A DNA stretch of 64,000 bases, taken from the NCBI GenBank assembly GCA_963976055.1, contig CAXBJB010000007.1, positions 248,001 to 312,000 on the forward strand. The letters are read 5' to 3'. Below are positions 44,457-54,206 of this stretch, one piece after another. This DNA is from UBA1479 sp963976055. Its GTDB lineage: Bacteria; Pseudomonadota; Alphaproteobacteria; Rhodospirillales; Casp-alpha2. The notes beneath the pieces are model-generated. The model was not told where the DNA came from, searched no databases, and worked only from the letters and a program-made list of their open reading frames with translations. Within the stretch, counting starts at the first letter, position 1, and each line of letters opens with the position of its first letter. Position numbers and translations under genes: made by a program.

Positions 44457-45012
44457 AAAAAGGTGTTCTCCAGTGCCCGGCGGCGCGCACATTCGCCGGT
44501 TCCGGCAGGAAGTCGTTCCGCCGCGGGGCACATTTCTGTGGTGTTAAGCCGGCCGCGCGCGCAGACATCCGGGCGTTCGCAAGCGAATACGCCAAAACTC
44601 TTTCCGGAGACTGCACGGCCGTTGCCAGCATCATTGTTCCTTGGTGAGGTAAACCTCGTTCGGACACTCGTGGGCTCCGGCGAAAATCGCCTCGACATCG
44701 CCTGGGACAGAGGGGGAGACCCATGCCCGGACGGTTCCGGCTACGACGGAGCCATTCCTCGCCCGTTTCCCCTACGATCGGGGAGAGGCGGGCCGGTGGA
44801 ATTCTTCGCCTACTAACATAGACAGAGACCGTCTGTTCCACAACGCTGTTTATACTCGGCACGGCGATAGGGGACTGGGATTGCTCGGGAATTCCGGGTG
44901 ACCCCCGCGACTGCCGGAATTGCGAGAAAAAAGCGGACGGAATCAACGGATTACCGTAAAATGCCAACGGCATGACAGCGAACCGAACCATCGACGTCGC
45001 GGCATCGGGGGC
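44457..45012. promoter_or_regulatory. Divergent region between rne and amidase; likely rne leader
   Basis: No convincing gene lies in these 556 bases. Both flanking genes start away from it, so it carries two promoters and probably a long rne 5' untranslated region. GC-rich self-pairing stretches occur in the part nearest rne. In E. coli the rne leader is the target of RNase E autoregulation; a similar role here is inference. AT-rich parts near 44815-44850 could be promoter. Confidence 0.5.
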
Positions 45013-46395
45013 ATGAGCGCGCGGCCCCACCACCGAGCCATGGGGATCGGCGGGCGAATCCGCCGTTATGCCATGGTTTTCAGTGCGTTATGCCTTGCCG
45101 CCTTGGCTGCGGGCCAAGTCCGCGCGGCGGATGCCGTGGTCACGGACCTGCAAAGCGGGGTCAGTGGCAACGAAGCCCGATTCGTCCTTCATCTGGACCG
45201 CCGGGTCGCGTTCCGCCTGTTCACCCTGGTCAATCCCTACCGTGTCGTGGTCGACCTGCCGGAAGTCGGCTGGCAACTGCCGGCCAGACCGTTGCCGGGC
45301 AAGCAGGGCGTGTTCAACGGCCTGCGCTATGGCCTGTTCCGGCCGGGCAATTCACGGATTGTGTTCGAATTTCTGCATCCGGTTCAGGTGGCGGACGCCT
45401 ATGTCACTCCGGGGGCGGGCGGCACCGCCTTCGAGTTGGTGATCGACGCCCAGCGCACCACCCATGACGCTTTCGCCGCTTCCGTCGCCATGCCGCCCCG
45501 CGAGATCGTGGGCCTGCGCCCGCGCGGGGCCGCCAAGCCGCCGGTCGCGGCCAGCCGGCTGGAATCCGTCGCACGGCGCACTGCCGCTCTGGTCGCTCCG
45601 GCCGAGGCATCGGCCGCCCCGGCCTCCACCCAAGTCGTGGCCGCCAATTACCTGCCCCTGCCGCCGCGCCGTCCCGGCGACCGCCCGTCCGCCCATCGTC
45701 CGATGGTGGTCATCGACCCGGGCCATGGGGGCGTCGACCCCGGCGCGCAGAGCCGCCACGGCATTTACGAAAAGCATGTGGTGCTCGCGCTGAGCCGCGA
45801 AATCACCCGGCAACTGGCCGCCTCGGGCCGCTACCGGGCGGAGATGACCCGTGACCGCGACGTGTTCATCCGTCTGCGTGACCGGGTCGCCATCGCGCGC
45901 AAGAAAGGGGCCGACCTCTTCATTTCCGTGCATGCGGATTCCATCCGTAATTCGAAGGTGTCCGGGCCCTCGGTCTATACCTTGTCGGAAAAGGCATCGG
46001 ACAAGGAAGCGGCCGAGCTGGCCGAGCGGGAAAACAAGGCCGACCTGATCGCCGGCATGGACCTGAGCCATGAAAGCGCCGATGTCGCCAACATTCTGAT
46101 AGATCTGGCGCAGCGCGAATCCATGAACCAGTCGGCGCGCTTCGCCGGCCATCTGGTCAGCGAACTGGGCAACAAGACCGAGGTCCTGCCCCGTCCGCAC
46201 CGCTTCGCCGGGTTCGCCGTGTTGAAGGCGCCGGACCTGCCGTCGGTGCTGCTGGAAACCGGGTTCCTGTCGAACCGCGACGATGAGCGCCGCCTGACCA
46301 GCAAATCCTACCGCCGGCAACTGGCCGCCGCCATCGTCGCCGCCATCGACCGGTATTTCGGCGCCGTTGAGCAGGCCAAGGTTCGCCAGCCCTAG
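45013..46395 (+). CDS. amiC: N-acetylmuramoyl-L-alanine amidase, AmiC type
   Basis: The protein has a signal segment, an AMIN domain (about 45-150: VVTDLQSGVSGNEARFVLHLD, RVVVDLPEVGW), a Pro/Ala linker and an Amidase_3 domain with zinc ligands in DPGHGG, YEKH, SVHAD and LLETGFLSN. It cleaves stem peptides from septal peptidoglycan. I take the ATG at 45013 (460 residues); ATGs at 45040 and 45073 are alternatives, and the last gives a shorter signal peptide. It precedes the PBP1A gene, a common alphaproteobacterial order. Confidence 0.93.
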   Translation: MSARPHHRAMGIGGRIRRYAMVFSALCLAALAAGQVRAADAVVTDLQSGVSGNEARFVLHLDRRVAFRLFTLVNPYRVVVDLPEVGWQLPARPLPGKQGVFNGLRYGLFRPGNSRIVFEFLHPVQVADAYVTPGAGGTAFELVIDAQRTTHDAFAASVAMPPREIVGLRPRGAAKPPVAASRLESVARRTAALVAPAEASAAPASTQVVAANYLPLPPRRPGDRPSAHRPMVVIDPGHGGVDPGAQSRHGIYEKHVVLALSREITRQLAASGRYRAEMTRDRDVFIRLRDRVAIARKKGADLFISVHADSIRNSKVSGPSVYTLSEKASDKEAAELAERENKADLIAGMDLSHESADVANILIDLAQRESMNQSARFAGHLVSELGNKTEVLPRPHRFAGFAVLKAPDLPSVLLETGFLSNRDDERRLTSKSYRRQLAAAIVAAIDRYFGAVEQAKVRQP

Positions 46396-46450
46396 CCGTG
46401 GCGCCATAATTTGTTCATAAACCTCTGGAAATGTGCAATGAACCGGCCCG

Positions 46451-46474
46451 CCCGCCCCGTCCGGGGGCGGGTTT
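46451..46474 (+). terminator. GC-rich hairpin between amidase and PBP1A genes
   Basis: CCCGCCCC (46451-46458) pairs with GGGGCGGG (46464-46471), loop GTCCG, followed by only three T. It may be a weak terminator or attenuator that still lets transcription reach the next gene. Confidence 0.5.
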
Positions 46475-46513
46475 CCGGGCGATTGCCCGGCAAAATGAAA
46501 GCGCAGCGTTAGC

Positions 46514-48976
46514 ATGTTCCGCCTGTTGTCCTCGATCATCGGATTGATCGTCATCGGCGCCGTGGTCGGCGGGGCGGGGCTGCTCTATGTGCTGTACACC
46601 TACGGCCAGGACCTGCCCGACTACCGCCAGCTTGCCAATTACGAGCCGCCGGTGATGACCCGCGTGCATGCGGGCGACGGACGCCTGCTGGCGGAATTCG
46701 CCCGCCAGAAGCGTGTGTTCGTGCCGATCGAGGCGATCCCCAAGCGAGTCATCAAGGCCTTCCTGTCGGCCGAGGACAAGACGTTCTACGAACATCCGGG
46801 CATCGACATTCCGGGGGTGATCGCGGCGGCGCTGCGCAATCTGAAGAACATCGGCTCGGACCGCCGGCCCCAGGGGGCCTCGACCATCACCCAGCAGGTC
46901 GCCAAGAACTTCCTTCTGACCAACGAGGTGTCGATTGAGCGCAAGATCAAGGAAGCGATCCTTGCGTTCCGCATCGAGCGGGCGTTCTCCAAGGACCGGA
47001 TTCTCGAACTCTATCTGAACGAGATCTATCTGGGCCTGGGCTCCTACGGGGTCGCGGCGGCGGCGCTCAACTACTTCAACAAATCCATGGACGAGTTGAC
47101 CGTGGCCGAGGCCGCCTATCTGGCGGCCCTGCCGAAGGCGCCCAACAATTATCACCCCATCCGCCAGCTTCAGGCGGCGCAGGCGCGCCGCGACTGGGTC
47201 GTCAACCGCATGCTCGAAGACGACCTGATCACCGACGAAGAGGCCAAGCGCGCCTGGACCGAACCGCTGCGGGTCAGCCAGCGCATCGACACGGAATTCG
47301 TCGAGGCCGATTATTTCGCCGAGGAAGTGCGCCGCGAGCTTCTTGACCAATACGGCGAGGACCAGCTTTACAACGGCGGCCTGTCCGTGCGCACGACCCT
47401 GAACCCGCGCCTGCAGAACATCGCCGAAAAGGCGCTGCGCGACGGGCTGGAAAGCTTCGACCGTCGCGTGCGCGCCTGGCGCGGTCCGCTGGCCCGGGTG
47501 CCCGACGGGGTCAGTTTTTCCGGCGCGCCGGAATGGCGCTCGATCCTCGCCGCCTTCAAGGCGCCCAAGGGGCTTGAACATCACCGGATCGCCGTCGTCA
47601 CCGCCGTCGACGGCGAGGCGGCCCACCTGGGCCTGGCCGACGGCACGGCCGGGCGTCTGCCCATGTCGCTGATGTCCTGGGCCCGCCGGCGCATCGACGA
47701 GGACACCTGGGCGCCCCGGCCCAAGCGCCCGGCGGATGTCGTGGTGCCGGGCGACATCATCGCCGTCAGTCCGGAGACCCAGGACGAGGACGGCAAGCCC
47801 GTGCCCGTGGGCAGCTACGCGCTGCGCCAATTGCCGGAAGTCCAGGGCGGCATCGTCGCCATGGACCCGCATACGGGCCGCGTGCTCGCCATGGTCGGGG
47901 GCTATTCGTTCCAGATCAACCAGTTCAACCGGGTGACCCAGGCCTGGCGGCAGCCCGGCTCGGCGGTGAAGCCCTTCGTCTATCTGGCCGGGCTGGACGC
48001 CGGGTATACGCCGTCGACGCGCATCCTCGACGCGCCGTTCGTGGTCGACCAGGGCCCCGGCCTGCCCAAGTGGCGGCCCGGCAACTACACCAACAAGTTC
48101 TACGGGCCATCGACCATGCGCCTGGGGATCGAGAAATCGCGCAACCTGATGACCGTGCGCCTGGCCCAGACCATCGGCATGGAGCAGGTCTGCAAGTACG
48201 TGGAGGCCTTCGGCATCGTCGACCACCTGCCGCGGGCCTTGTCCATGGCCCTGGGGGCTGGGGAGACGACGCTTTTGCGCCTGACCACGGCCTACGCCAT
48301 GCTGGTCAACGGCGGCAAGCGGATCGAGCCGACCCTGATCGACCGTATTCAGGACCGCAAGGGCCGCACCGTGTTCCGCCACGACGAACGGCCCTGCCCG
48401 CAGTGCCGCACGGGGGCCTGGACGGGTGCGGAACAGGTGCCCGACGTGCCCGACATCCGCGAACAGGTCGCCGACCCGGCCAGCGCCTACCAGATGGTGT
48501 CCATGCTGGAAGGCGTGGTCAAGCGCGGCACCGGCGCGCGCATCGGCCAGGAGGTCAAGAAGACCCTGGCCGGCAAGACCGGCACCACCAACAAGAACCG
48601 CGACGCCTGGTTCATGGGCTTTTCGCCCGACCTGACGGTCGGCGTGTTCGTCGGCTACGACAGCCCGGAAACCCTGGGGCGCCGGGAAACGGGCTCGTCC
48701 GTGGCCGCGCCCATTTTCGCCCAGTTCATGAAAGAAGCCTTGAAGAACACTCCCGCCATCCCGTTCCGAATTCCACCCGGCATCCGCCTGGTCCGCGTCG
48801 ACGCGCAGACCGGCCTGCCGGCCCTGATCGGCCAGACCGAGGACGTGATCTGGGAAAGCTTCAAGCCAGGCACCGTGCCGAAAGAGGATACCGAGATCAT
48901 TTCCGCCGGCCAGGGCATGTCGGGCGGCGGCGACGCAACCCAGCAGCCCTTCGGCGGCACCGGCGGGCTGTACTGA
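46514..48976 (+). CDS. mrcA: Penicillin-binding protein 1A
   Basis: The 820-residue bifunctional synthase has one N-terminal membrane helix (about 5-30), a GT51 glycosyltransferase domain with AEDKTFYEHPG (catalytic Glu near 91) and RRPQGASTITQQVAKN, an inserted OB-like region (about 330-440), and a transpeptidase domain with SAVK (near 483) and KTGTTN (near 687). It builds and cross-links peptidoglycan on the outer face of the inner membrane. It is followed by prfB after 87 nt, the usual arrangement in related genomes. Confidence 0.96.
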   Translation: MFRLLSSIIGLIVIGAVVGGAGLLYVLYTYGQDLPDYRQLANYEPPVMTRVHAGDGRLLAEFARQKRVFVPIEAIPKRVIKAFLSAEDKTFYEHPGIDIPGVIAAALRNLKNIGSDRRPQGASTITQQVAKNFLLTNEVSIERKIKEAILAFRIERAFSKDRILELYLNEIYLGLGSYGVAAAALNYFNKSMDELTVAEAAYLAALPKAPNNYHPIRQLQAAQARRDWVVNRMLEDDLITDEEAKRAWTEPLRVSQRIDTEFVEADYFAEEVRRELLDQYGEDQLYNGGLSVRTTLNPRLQNIAEKALRDGLESFDRRVRAWRGPLARVPDGVSFSGAPEWRSILAAFKAPKGLEHHRIAVVTAVDGEAAHLGLADGTAGRLPMSLMSWARRRIDEDTWAPRPKRPADVVVPGDIIAVSPETQDEDGKPVPVGSYALRQLPEVQGGIVAMDPHTGRVLAMVGGYSFQINQFNRVTQAWRQPGSAVKPFVYLAGLDAGYTPSTRILDAPFVVDQGPGLPKWRPGNYTNKFYGPSTMRLGIEKSRNLMTVRLAQTIGMEQVCKYVEAFGIVDHLPRALSMALGAGETTLLRLTTAYAMLVNGGKRIEPTLIDRIQDRKGRTVFRHDERPCPQCRTGAWTGAEQVPDVPDIREQVADPASAYQMVSMLEGVVKRGTGARIGQEVKKTLAGKTGTTNKNRDAWFMGFSPDLTVGVFVGYDSPETLGRRETGSSVAAPIFAQFMKEALKNTPAIPFRIPPGIRLVRVDAQTGLPALIGQTEDVIWESFKPGTVPKEDTEIISAGQGMSGGGDATQQPFGGTGGLY

Positions 48977-49063
48977 CCGTGGCCGTGCACCCATATTGAT
49001 CCGGCGACCCGCGTCCGCTACAACCCCCTGCCGACCCAACAGCGAAAGCCACGGACCCCCGCC

Positions 49064-50183
<1,120 letters not shown>

Positions 50184-50214
50184 TCAAGTCCGGCGGGCAG
50201 TTAAGTATGCTGTG

Positions 50215-50267
50215 CCCGAAATTGCCTGTCCCCGAAATTGCGGTGCCCCCGAAATTGCCCGAAATTG
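50215..50267. repeat. Four copies of CCCGAAATTG
   Basis: Identical 10-mers lie at 50215-50224, 50231-50240, 50248-50257 and 50258-50267, in the same orientation with uneven spacing (16, 17, 10). They sit between the prfB stop and a transposase remnant, and are probably debris of mobile-element ends. Confidence 0.85.
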
Positions 50268-50271
50268 GTGA

Positions 50272-50388
50272 AGGCTGAAAAACGGCGTCTTTCATTCCGT
50301 CGCCGACCTCCAGGTCGCGATCAACTGCTTCATCGCCGAGCACAACGGAAGCGCCAAGCCGTTCGTCCGGCGCACGCACTTCCGGTGA
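50272..50388 (+). pseudogene. Remnant of IS630-type transposase C-terminus
   Basis: The frame ending with TGA at 50386 encodes GVFHSVADLQVAINCF and IAEHNGSAKPFV, which resemble the C-terminal region of IS630-family transposases (VxDLQxAIxxFIAExNxxPKPF). An in-frame TGA at 50269 cuts it off upstream, and no catalytic part remains. About 38 codons survive. Confidence 0.7.
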
Positions 50389-50559
50389 ATAATGTCCGTG
50401 TGTTCCCTGTTTTTCCATCGCTCCATCCTCTCAAGAGTTGGAGCCTCCGGCAATCCCGGGGCGGTTCAACCCCTTCTTTTGCCGTCGGATTGGAACGAGT
50501 GTTAGTGTAGTTGGCAGCCTTACACATTCGAATAAAAGGGCTCTGGGGGGAGATGTACT

Positions 50560-52782
50560 TTGGACAATGACGAGTTCTTCGCCCGACTACATGCGGGTGA
50601 TGTCGATGGCGGGGTCAAAGATTTCCTGGCGGCGAATCCGGAGATTTCTCTTTACGGAATCGCCATGGGGCTAACCAACAGCGATAACCTGGATCTCGCG
50701 GAGTTGGTCGCAACCTATTACGTCAAGACACAATCTGAAAACTCCAGTGCTCACCTTGTGTTTGCTGAATTGTGCCGTCGCATGGGACGGCGGGAAGACA
50801 TGTTCGCCGCCATAGCAACTGCGCGCAATCTGGAGCCGGACGCACGGCAGGTCTATAACCAGATTATCGGGATCCTTTCGCAGGCGGGCGAAATCGAAGC
50901 CATCCGCGAAACAATCCAACTGGCGCAGGAGAACATTCCGGACGGCTTCTTTGTAGATACCCAACCAGGGTGGCAGCTCCGCCATCTGGTTGCTCCTCCG
51001 GAAAAGTGGGACCGTCAGAACGACCGGGCGACCGCATGGCGCAATAATCTTTCGACCCGTCGCAAGGCGCCACAGCCCAACGAACAAACTGAATCATCGG
51101 AACCTCAGGTGACCGCCGCTGACCGCGCGGCCGATTTACCCGATCTGGTTGCCGATACCGGCCCGTGCCACGAAATGGGTACGGGCGGCGCTTGCTTCAC
51201 CGCACAGGTTTCGGCACACGCAGATGCCGCAGAATACCGGTTCGAATACGGGGGCGACCCGACGAACCTCGATAAGGCAACGAACTGGCAACCCCTACCT
51301 GGCCCCCAGAATGCGCGCGCGACTTTGTCATTAGAGACCGCCCCGGAAAGTTTTCGATTTGACGCGGTCGAAGCAAATTGGGATGAACACGCGGGAATGT
51401 TTCTGTTCAAGTCGCCATTCGCGTTTGACACCAATCACCTGACGGGATTGGGCTTCTTATCACTGCTGGTCAGTGTCCGACCAATGAGCTGCCAGCCCAA
51501 CGGATCATTCGCCTACCATGACTTTGAGACCTACGATCTTCGTGGCGCGGATTACGAACTGCGGCTGCTGTTCCGAAATTTCAAGGAGAAAGACTTCATC
51601 TTCGCCATCGGGCTATCGAGCGGATGGGCCCCCTGGATGCTGACCAGCGCCCCGGTGGACCTGGAGAACTTGAACGGCAACGGGGACACAGACCTGGCCT
51701 TTCACCTGCCTTCGGACCCGGCCCAGTGGACATTCATGGGGAATAATCCCCGCGACCAAGACAATGCCGAACGGTATGCCTTCGCACCGCTGGACCGAAC
51801 CTTGTCCCATGGAACGGACATGATTTTCTTTTCCGGCATTGCCGGCGATTGGCGAAAGGCGCCGGAAGGCGCTTTTGGCGTTCGCGACGCGTCACTTCGC
51901 TACCGTAGCCGATGCGTGTTGAACCCAGCCAACGGTGCGAAACTCGTGGATTGCAATGCGACGGGCGACTGTGATCCCGGAAAACTCGCCGATGGGAATC
52001 GGGGACGCGGGGGCGACGGGTGGTATCAATCCGGTGCCCTGACGGAGCCTGTTCGGTTTCTTTGGCATCTTGCCGCGCCGGTCACGATCTCGACCATTGT
52101 CCTCCATCAGGACGCTTTGATGCCCGTCACCCAATGCCGGTTAATCCTTGGCAACCGGATAGGTGCGGAAGATGCCTTGCAGGTTTCCGATCAGTTCAAT
52201 ATTCCAGTTGATGAGGATCCCATATCGACCATTCCCGGAAAAATTCTTCGCCTGCCTGGCGACCAGACGTTTGATGTATTCGGGATCGAGTTTCTTGCCT
52301 CGAATTCACCGGACGGGATCGCCATGGAGGCCATCGAAGTCTTCGCCAAAGACTTCACCCCGCCGCCAAGCCGCCAACGAGTAACGATATCCCAAGCTAT
52401 CGATGGCCTGACGCCGGGGGAAACCATCCACTACCGCGTCGCCTGCCGTGCGATCTCAGGTCAAACACACGGGAACGTAAACTCACTTTCCATCCCCTCG
52501 GACAACGCACCCATTCTGCACGAATTGACGGTCTTCAGTTCGACGAACGCAAAAGCAATCATCGTGGTTCGTGGGAACGCCATGGGCCTTGAAACGACCG
52601 TCAAGTGGCACATGGACGACGGAACGTGGCAGGAGATACCCATGGGCTGTGAAAGAACCAGCGGCCATCGCCATATCATCATCCGCGATCTGGATAAGGG
52701 GGCAGAAAACCGCCTGACCGCAAAACTGATCAACGAAGCGGGAGAGAGCATCGAAAAGGTCGTGACATGGATGACTTATTAG
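50560..52782 (+). CDS. Large orphan protein, TPR-like start and possible discoidin-like and FnIII-like regions
   Basis: The 740-residue frame starts at TTG 50560 behind GGGGGGAGA. Residues 1-130 are helical and TPR-like (SAHLVFAELCRRMGRREDMFAAI). The middle is a beta-rich region with no known match (RFEYGGDP, FHLPSDPAQWTFMGN). Residues about 450-590 (NPANGAKLVDCNATGD, DGWYQSG, LHQDALMPVTQ, IAMEAIEVF) resemble an F5/8 type C sugar-binding fold, and the end is FnIII-like. There is no signal peptide. It is less GC-rich than its neighbours and lies between transposon remnants, so recently acquired. No function is proposed. Confidence 0.75.
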   Translation: MDNDEFFARLHAGDVDGGVKDFLAANPEISLYGIAMGLTNSDNLDLAELVATYYVKTQSENSSAHLVFAELCRRMGRREDMFAAIATARNLEPDARQVYNQIIGILSQAGEIEAIRETIQLAQENIPDGFFVDTQPGWQLRHLVAPPEKWDRQNDRATAWRNNLSTRRKAPQPNEQTESSEPQVTAADRAADLPDLVADTGPCHEMGTGGACFTAQVSAHADAAEYRFEYGGDPTNLDKATNWQPLPGPQNARATLSLETAPESFRFDAVEANWDEHAGMFLFKSPFAFDTNHLTGLGFLSLLVSVRPMSCQPNGSFAYHDFETYDLRGADYELRLLFRNFKEKDFIFAIGLSSGWAPWMLTSAPVDLENLNGNGDTDLAFHLPSDPAQWTFMGNNPRDQDNAERYAFAPLDRTLSHGTDMIFFSGIAGDWRKAPEGAFGVRDASLRYRSRCVLNPANGAKLVDCNATGDCDPGKLADGNRGRGGDGWYQSGALTEPVRFLWHLAAPVTISTIVLHQDALMPVTQCRLILGNRIGAEDALQVSDQFNIPVDEDPISTIPGKILRLPGDQTFDVFGIEFLASNSPDGIAMEAIEVFAKDFTPPPSRQRVTISQAIDGLTPGETIHYRVACRAISGQTHGNVNSLSIPSDNAPILHELTVFSSTNAKAIIVVRGNAMGLETTVKWHMDDGTWQEIPMGCERTSGHRHIIIRDLDKGAENRLTAKLINEAGESIEKVVTWMTY

Positions 52783-52796
52783 GCGGAAGGTCATCT

Positions 52797-52938
52797 CTTT
52801 TAAATTTTAAATTCCGGGGACGCTTTACTAAATTTCGGGCCGTGCACAGGCCGGGCAGGACGACGGACTTGCGCGACGCGGTGTTTGAACGGTTGCAGGC
52901 GCACGGCTTCTCCCCCATGGCCTGCAAGGCAGCATAGC
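52797..52938. pseudogene. Degenerate mobile-element fragment
   Basis: A sequence with ATTCCGGGGACGC, followed by AATTTCGGG, resembles the end sequences commonly found beside small REP-type transposases. A short frame from about 52838 to 52938 may be a coding remnant. It mirrors the remnant at 50215-50388 on the other side of the 740-residue gene. Confidence 0.4.
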
Positions 52939-52970
52939 AAATCCGCTCGGGGCGAAAAATGCAATGGCCG

Positions 52971-53576
52971 TTACTGAATAATCAAATCCTTGAACAGGAC
53001 CGTATGGGCCTTGACCGGGGCGATCGCGAAATTGATGACGTTCAGCAGCTCGAAGCGCAGGCGCTCCGAGCCTTCCTTGCCGATCACGTCCTTGTATTCC
53101 AGGTCGCGCAGCTGGGTTTTGATGTTGTCGACGATCAGCGCGGCCTTGAGTTCATCCTGAAGCACCGGCAGGTCGTGCTCGTTGACCTGCACGATCAGGT
53201 TCAGCTTGATGAAATGATTGCGCTTGCCGACCTTCTTCAGGTCGGTGCGGATTTCCGGCAACTGATGGGTCACCGGCTTGCCGATTTCCAGGGTCACTTC
53301 GGTGATCGCGGGCTTGCCGAGGATAGCTTCGGTCGCGCCCAGCATATGGGCCGTAAAACCCCCGCCGATCAGGACGAGCAGAACCCCGGCGATCGCCGCG
53401 ATCTTGAGGATCTTTTTCTTCTTGGCGGCCTTGAGCTCTTCCTCGGTGGGTTCGTCGTCTTCGTCGTCCTCCCACTCTTCGTCGTCGTCTTCCCACTCCT
53501 CGCCGTCCTCAAGCTCTTCGTCGTCCTCGTATTCCTCGTCTTCGTCGTCGTCGATTTCGTCGGTCTTGTCGGCCAT
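52971..53576 (-). CDS. fliL: Flagellar basal body-associated protein FliL
   Basis: The 201-residue protein has an extreme acidic N-terminus (about residues 5-45, nearly all Asp, Glu and Trp/Tyr), a Lys cluster (50-54), one membrane helix (about 56-76) and the periplasmic FliL domain (NHFIKLNLIVQVNEHDL, LRFELLNVINFAIAP). FliL supports the stator around the motor. No other flagellar gene is nearby, so it is separated from the main clusters. GGGGAA precedes the ATG. Confidence 0.92.
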   Translation of the reverse strand: MADKTDEIDDDEDEEYEDDEELEDGEEWEDDDEEWEDDEDDEPTEEELKAAKKKKILKIAAIAGVLLVLIGGGFTAHMLGATEAILGKPAITEVTLEIGKPVTHQLPEIRTDLKKVGKRNHFIKLNLIVQVNEHDLPVLQDELKAALIVDNIKTQLRDLEYKDVIGKEGSERLRFELLNVINFAIAPVKAHTVLFKDLIIQ

Positions 53577-53713
53577 CGATATTTCCCCAGAGGACGTTGG
53601 CCCGATGGTGCAACGGGTCGGGCGCGATTTTATCGAGCGCGGAGACTAGCGCAAAATCCGCGCGGTCAAAACCACCCAATGGTCGAGGTTTCGGCGATCC
53701 AGCCCGAGGGGGC

Positions 53714-54178
53714 CTAGAGCGCCTTGACCGCCGCCAGCACCTCGTCGGCGTGTTCCTTGACCTTCACCTTGGGCCAGATGTTGCGGATTACGCCCTTTTC
53801 GTCGATCAGAAACGTTGCGCGCTGAATGCCCATGTACTTGCGGCCGTACATGTTCTTTTCGACCCACACGCCGTAGCTGTCGCAGAGCATGCCGTCTTCG
53901 TCGGACACCAGATGAAAGGGCAGGTCGTACTTGGCCTTGAACTTGTCGTGGCGGGCGACCGTGTCCTTGGAGGCGCCGACGATCACCGCCCCTTCTTTCT
54001 CAAATTTCTTGATCGCGTCGCGGAAGCCCTGGGCCTCGGTCGTGCAGCCCGGCGTGTCGTCCTTGGGGTAGAAATACAGCACCACCTTCTTGCCCTTCAG
54101 GTCCTTCAACGCCAGCATGCCGCCGCCGTCCGCAGGCAGGGTGAAGTCGGGGGCCTTGTCGCCGATGGAAAGGGTCAT
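53714..54178 (-). CDS. bcp: Bcp/PrxQ-type peroxiredoxin
   Basis: The 154-residue protein has the peroxidatic Cys45 in DTPGCTTEAQ. The resolving Cys five residues on, as in E. coli Bcp, is replaced by Gln50, so it is 1-Cys or uses another partner, perhaps the Cys in GMLCDSYG. It reduces peroxides with thiol donors. TAAGGAGA precedes the ATG. It lies 28 nt after glnE, so is probably in one transcript. Confidence 0.94.
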   Translation of the reverse strand: MTLSIGDKAPDFTLPADGGGMLALKDLKGKKVVLYFYPKDDTPGCTTEAQGFRDAIKKFEKEGAVIVGASKDTVARHDKFKAKYDLPFHLVSDEDGMLCDSYGVWVEKNMYGRKYMGIQRATFLIDEKGVIRNIWPKVKVKEHADEVLAAVKAL

Positions 54179-54206
54179 GGTTCGGGTCTCCTTATGCGTC
54201 GTGGTG

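Noticed and set aside
46415..49039. An 874-codon frame opposite the PBP1A gene
   Set aside because: Antisense shadow of a clear PBP1A with all motifs; its sequence is low in hydrophobic order and unlike any protein.
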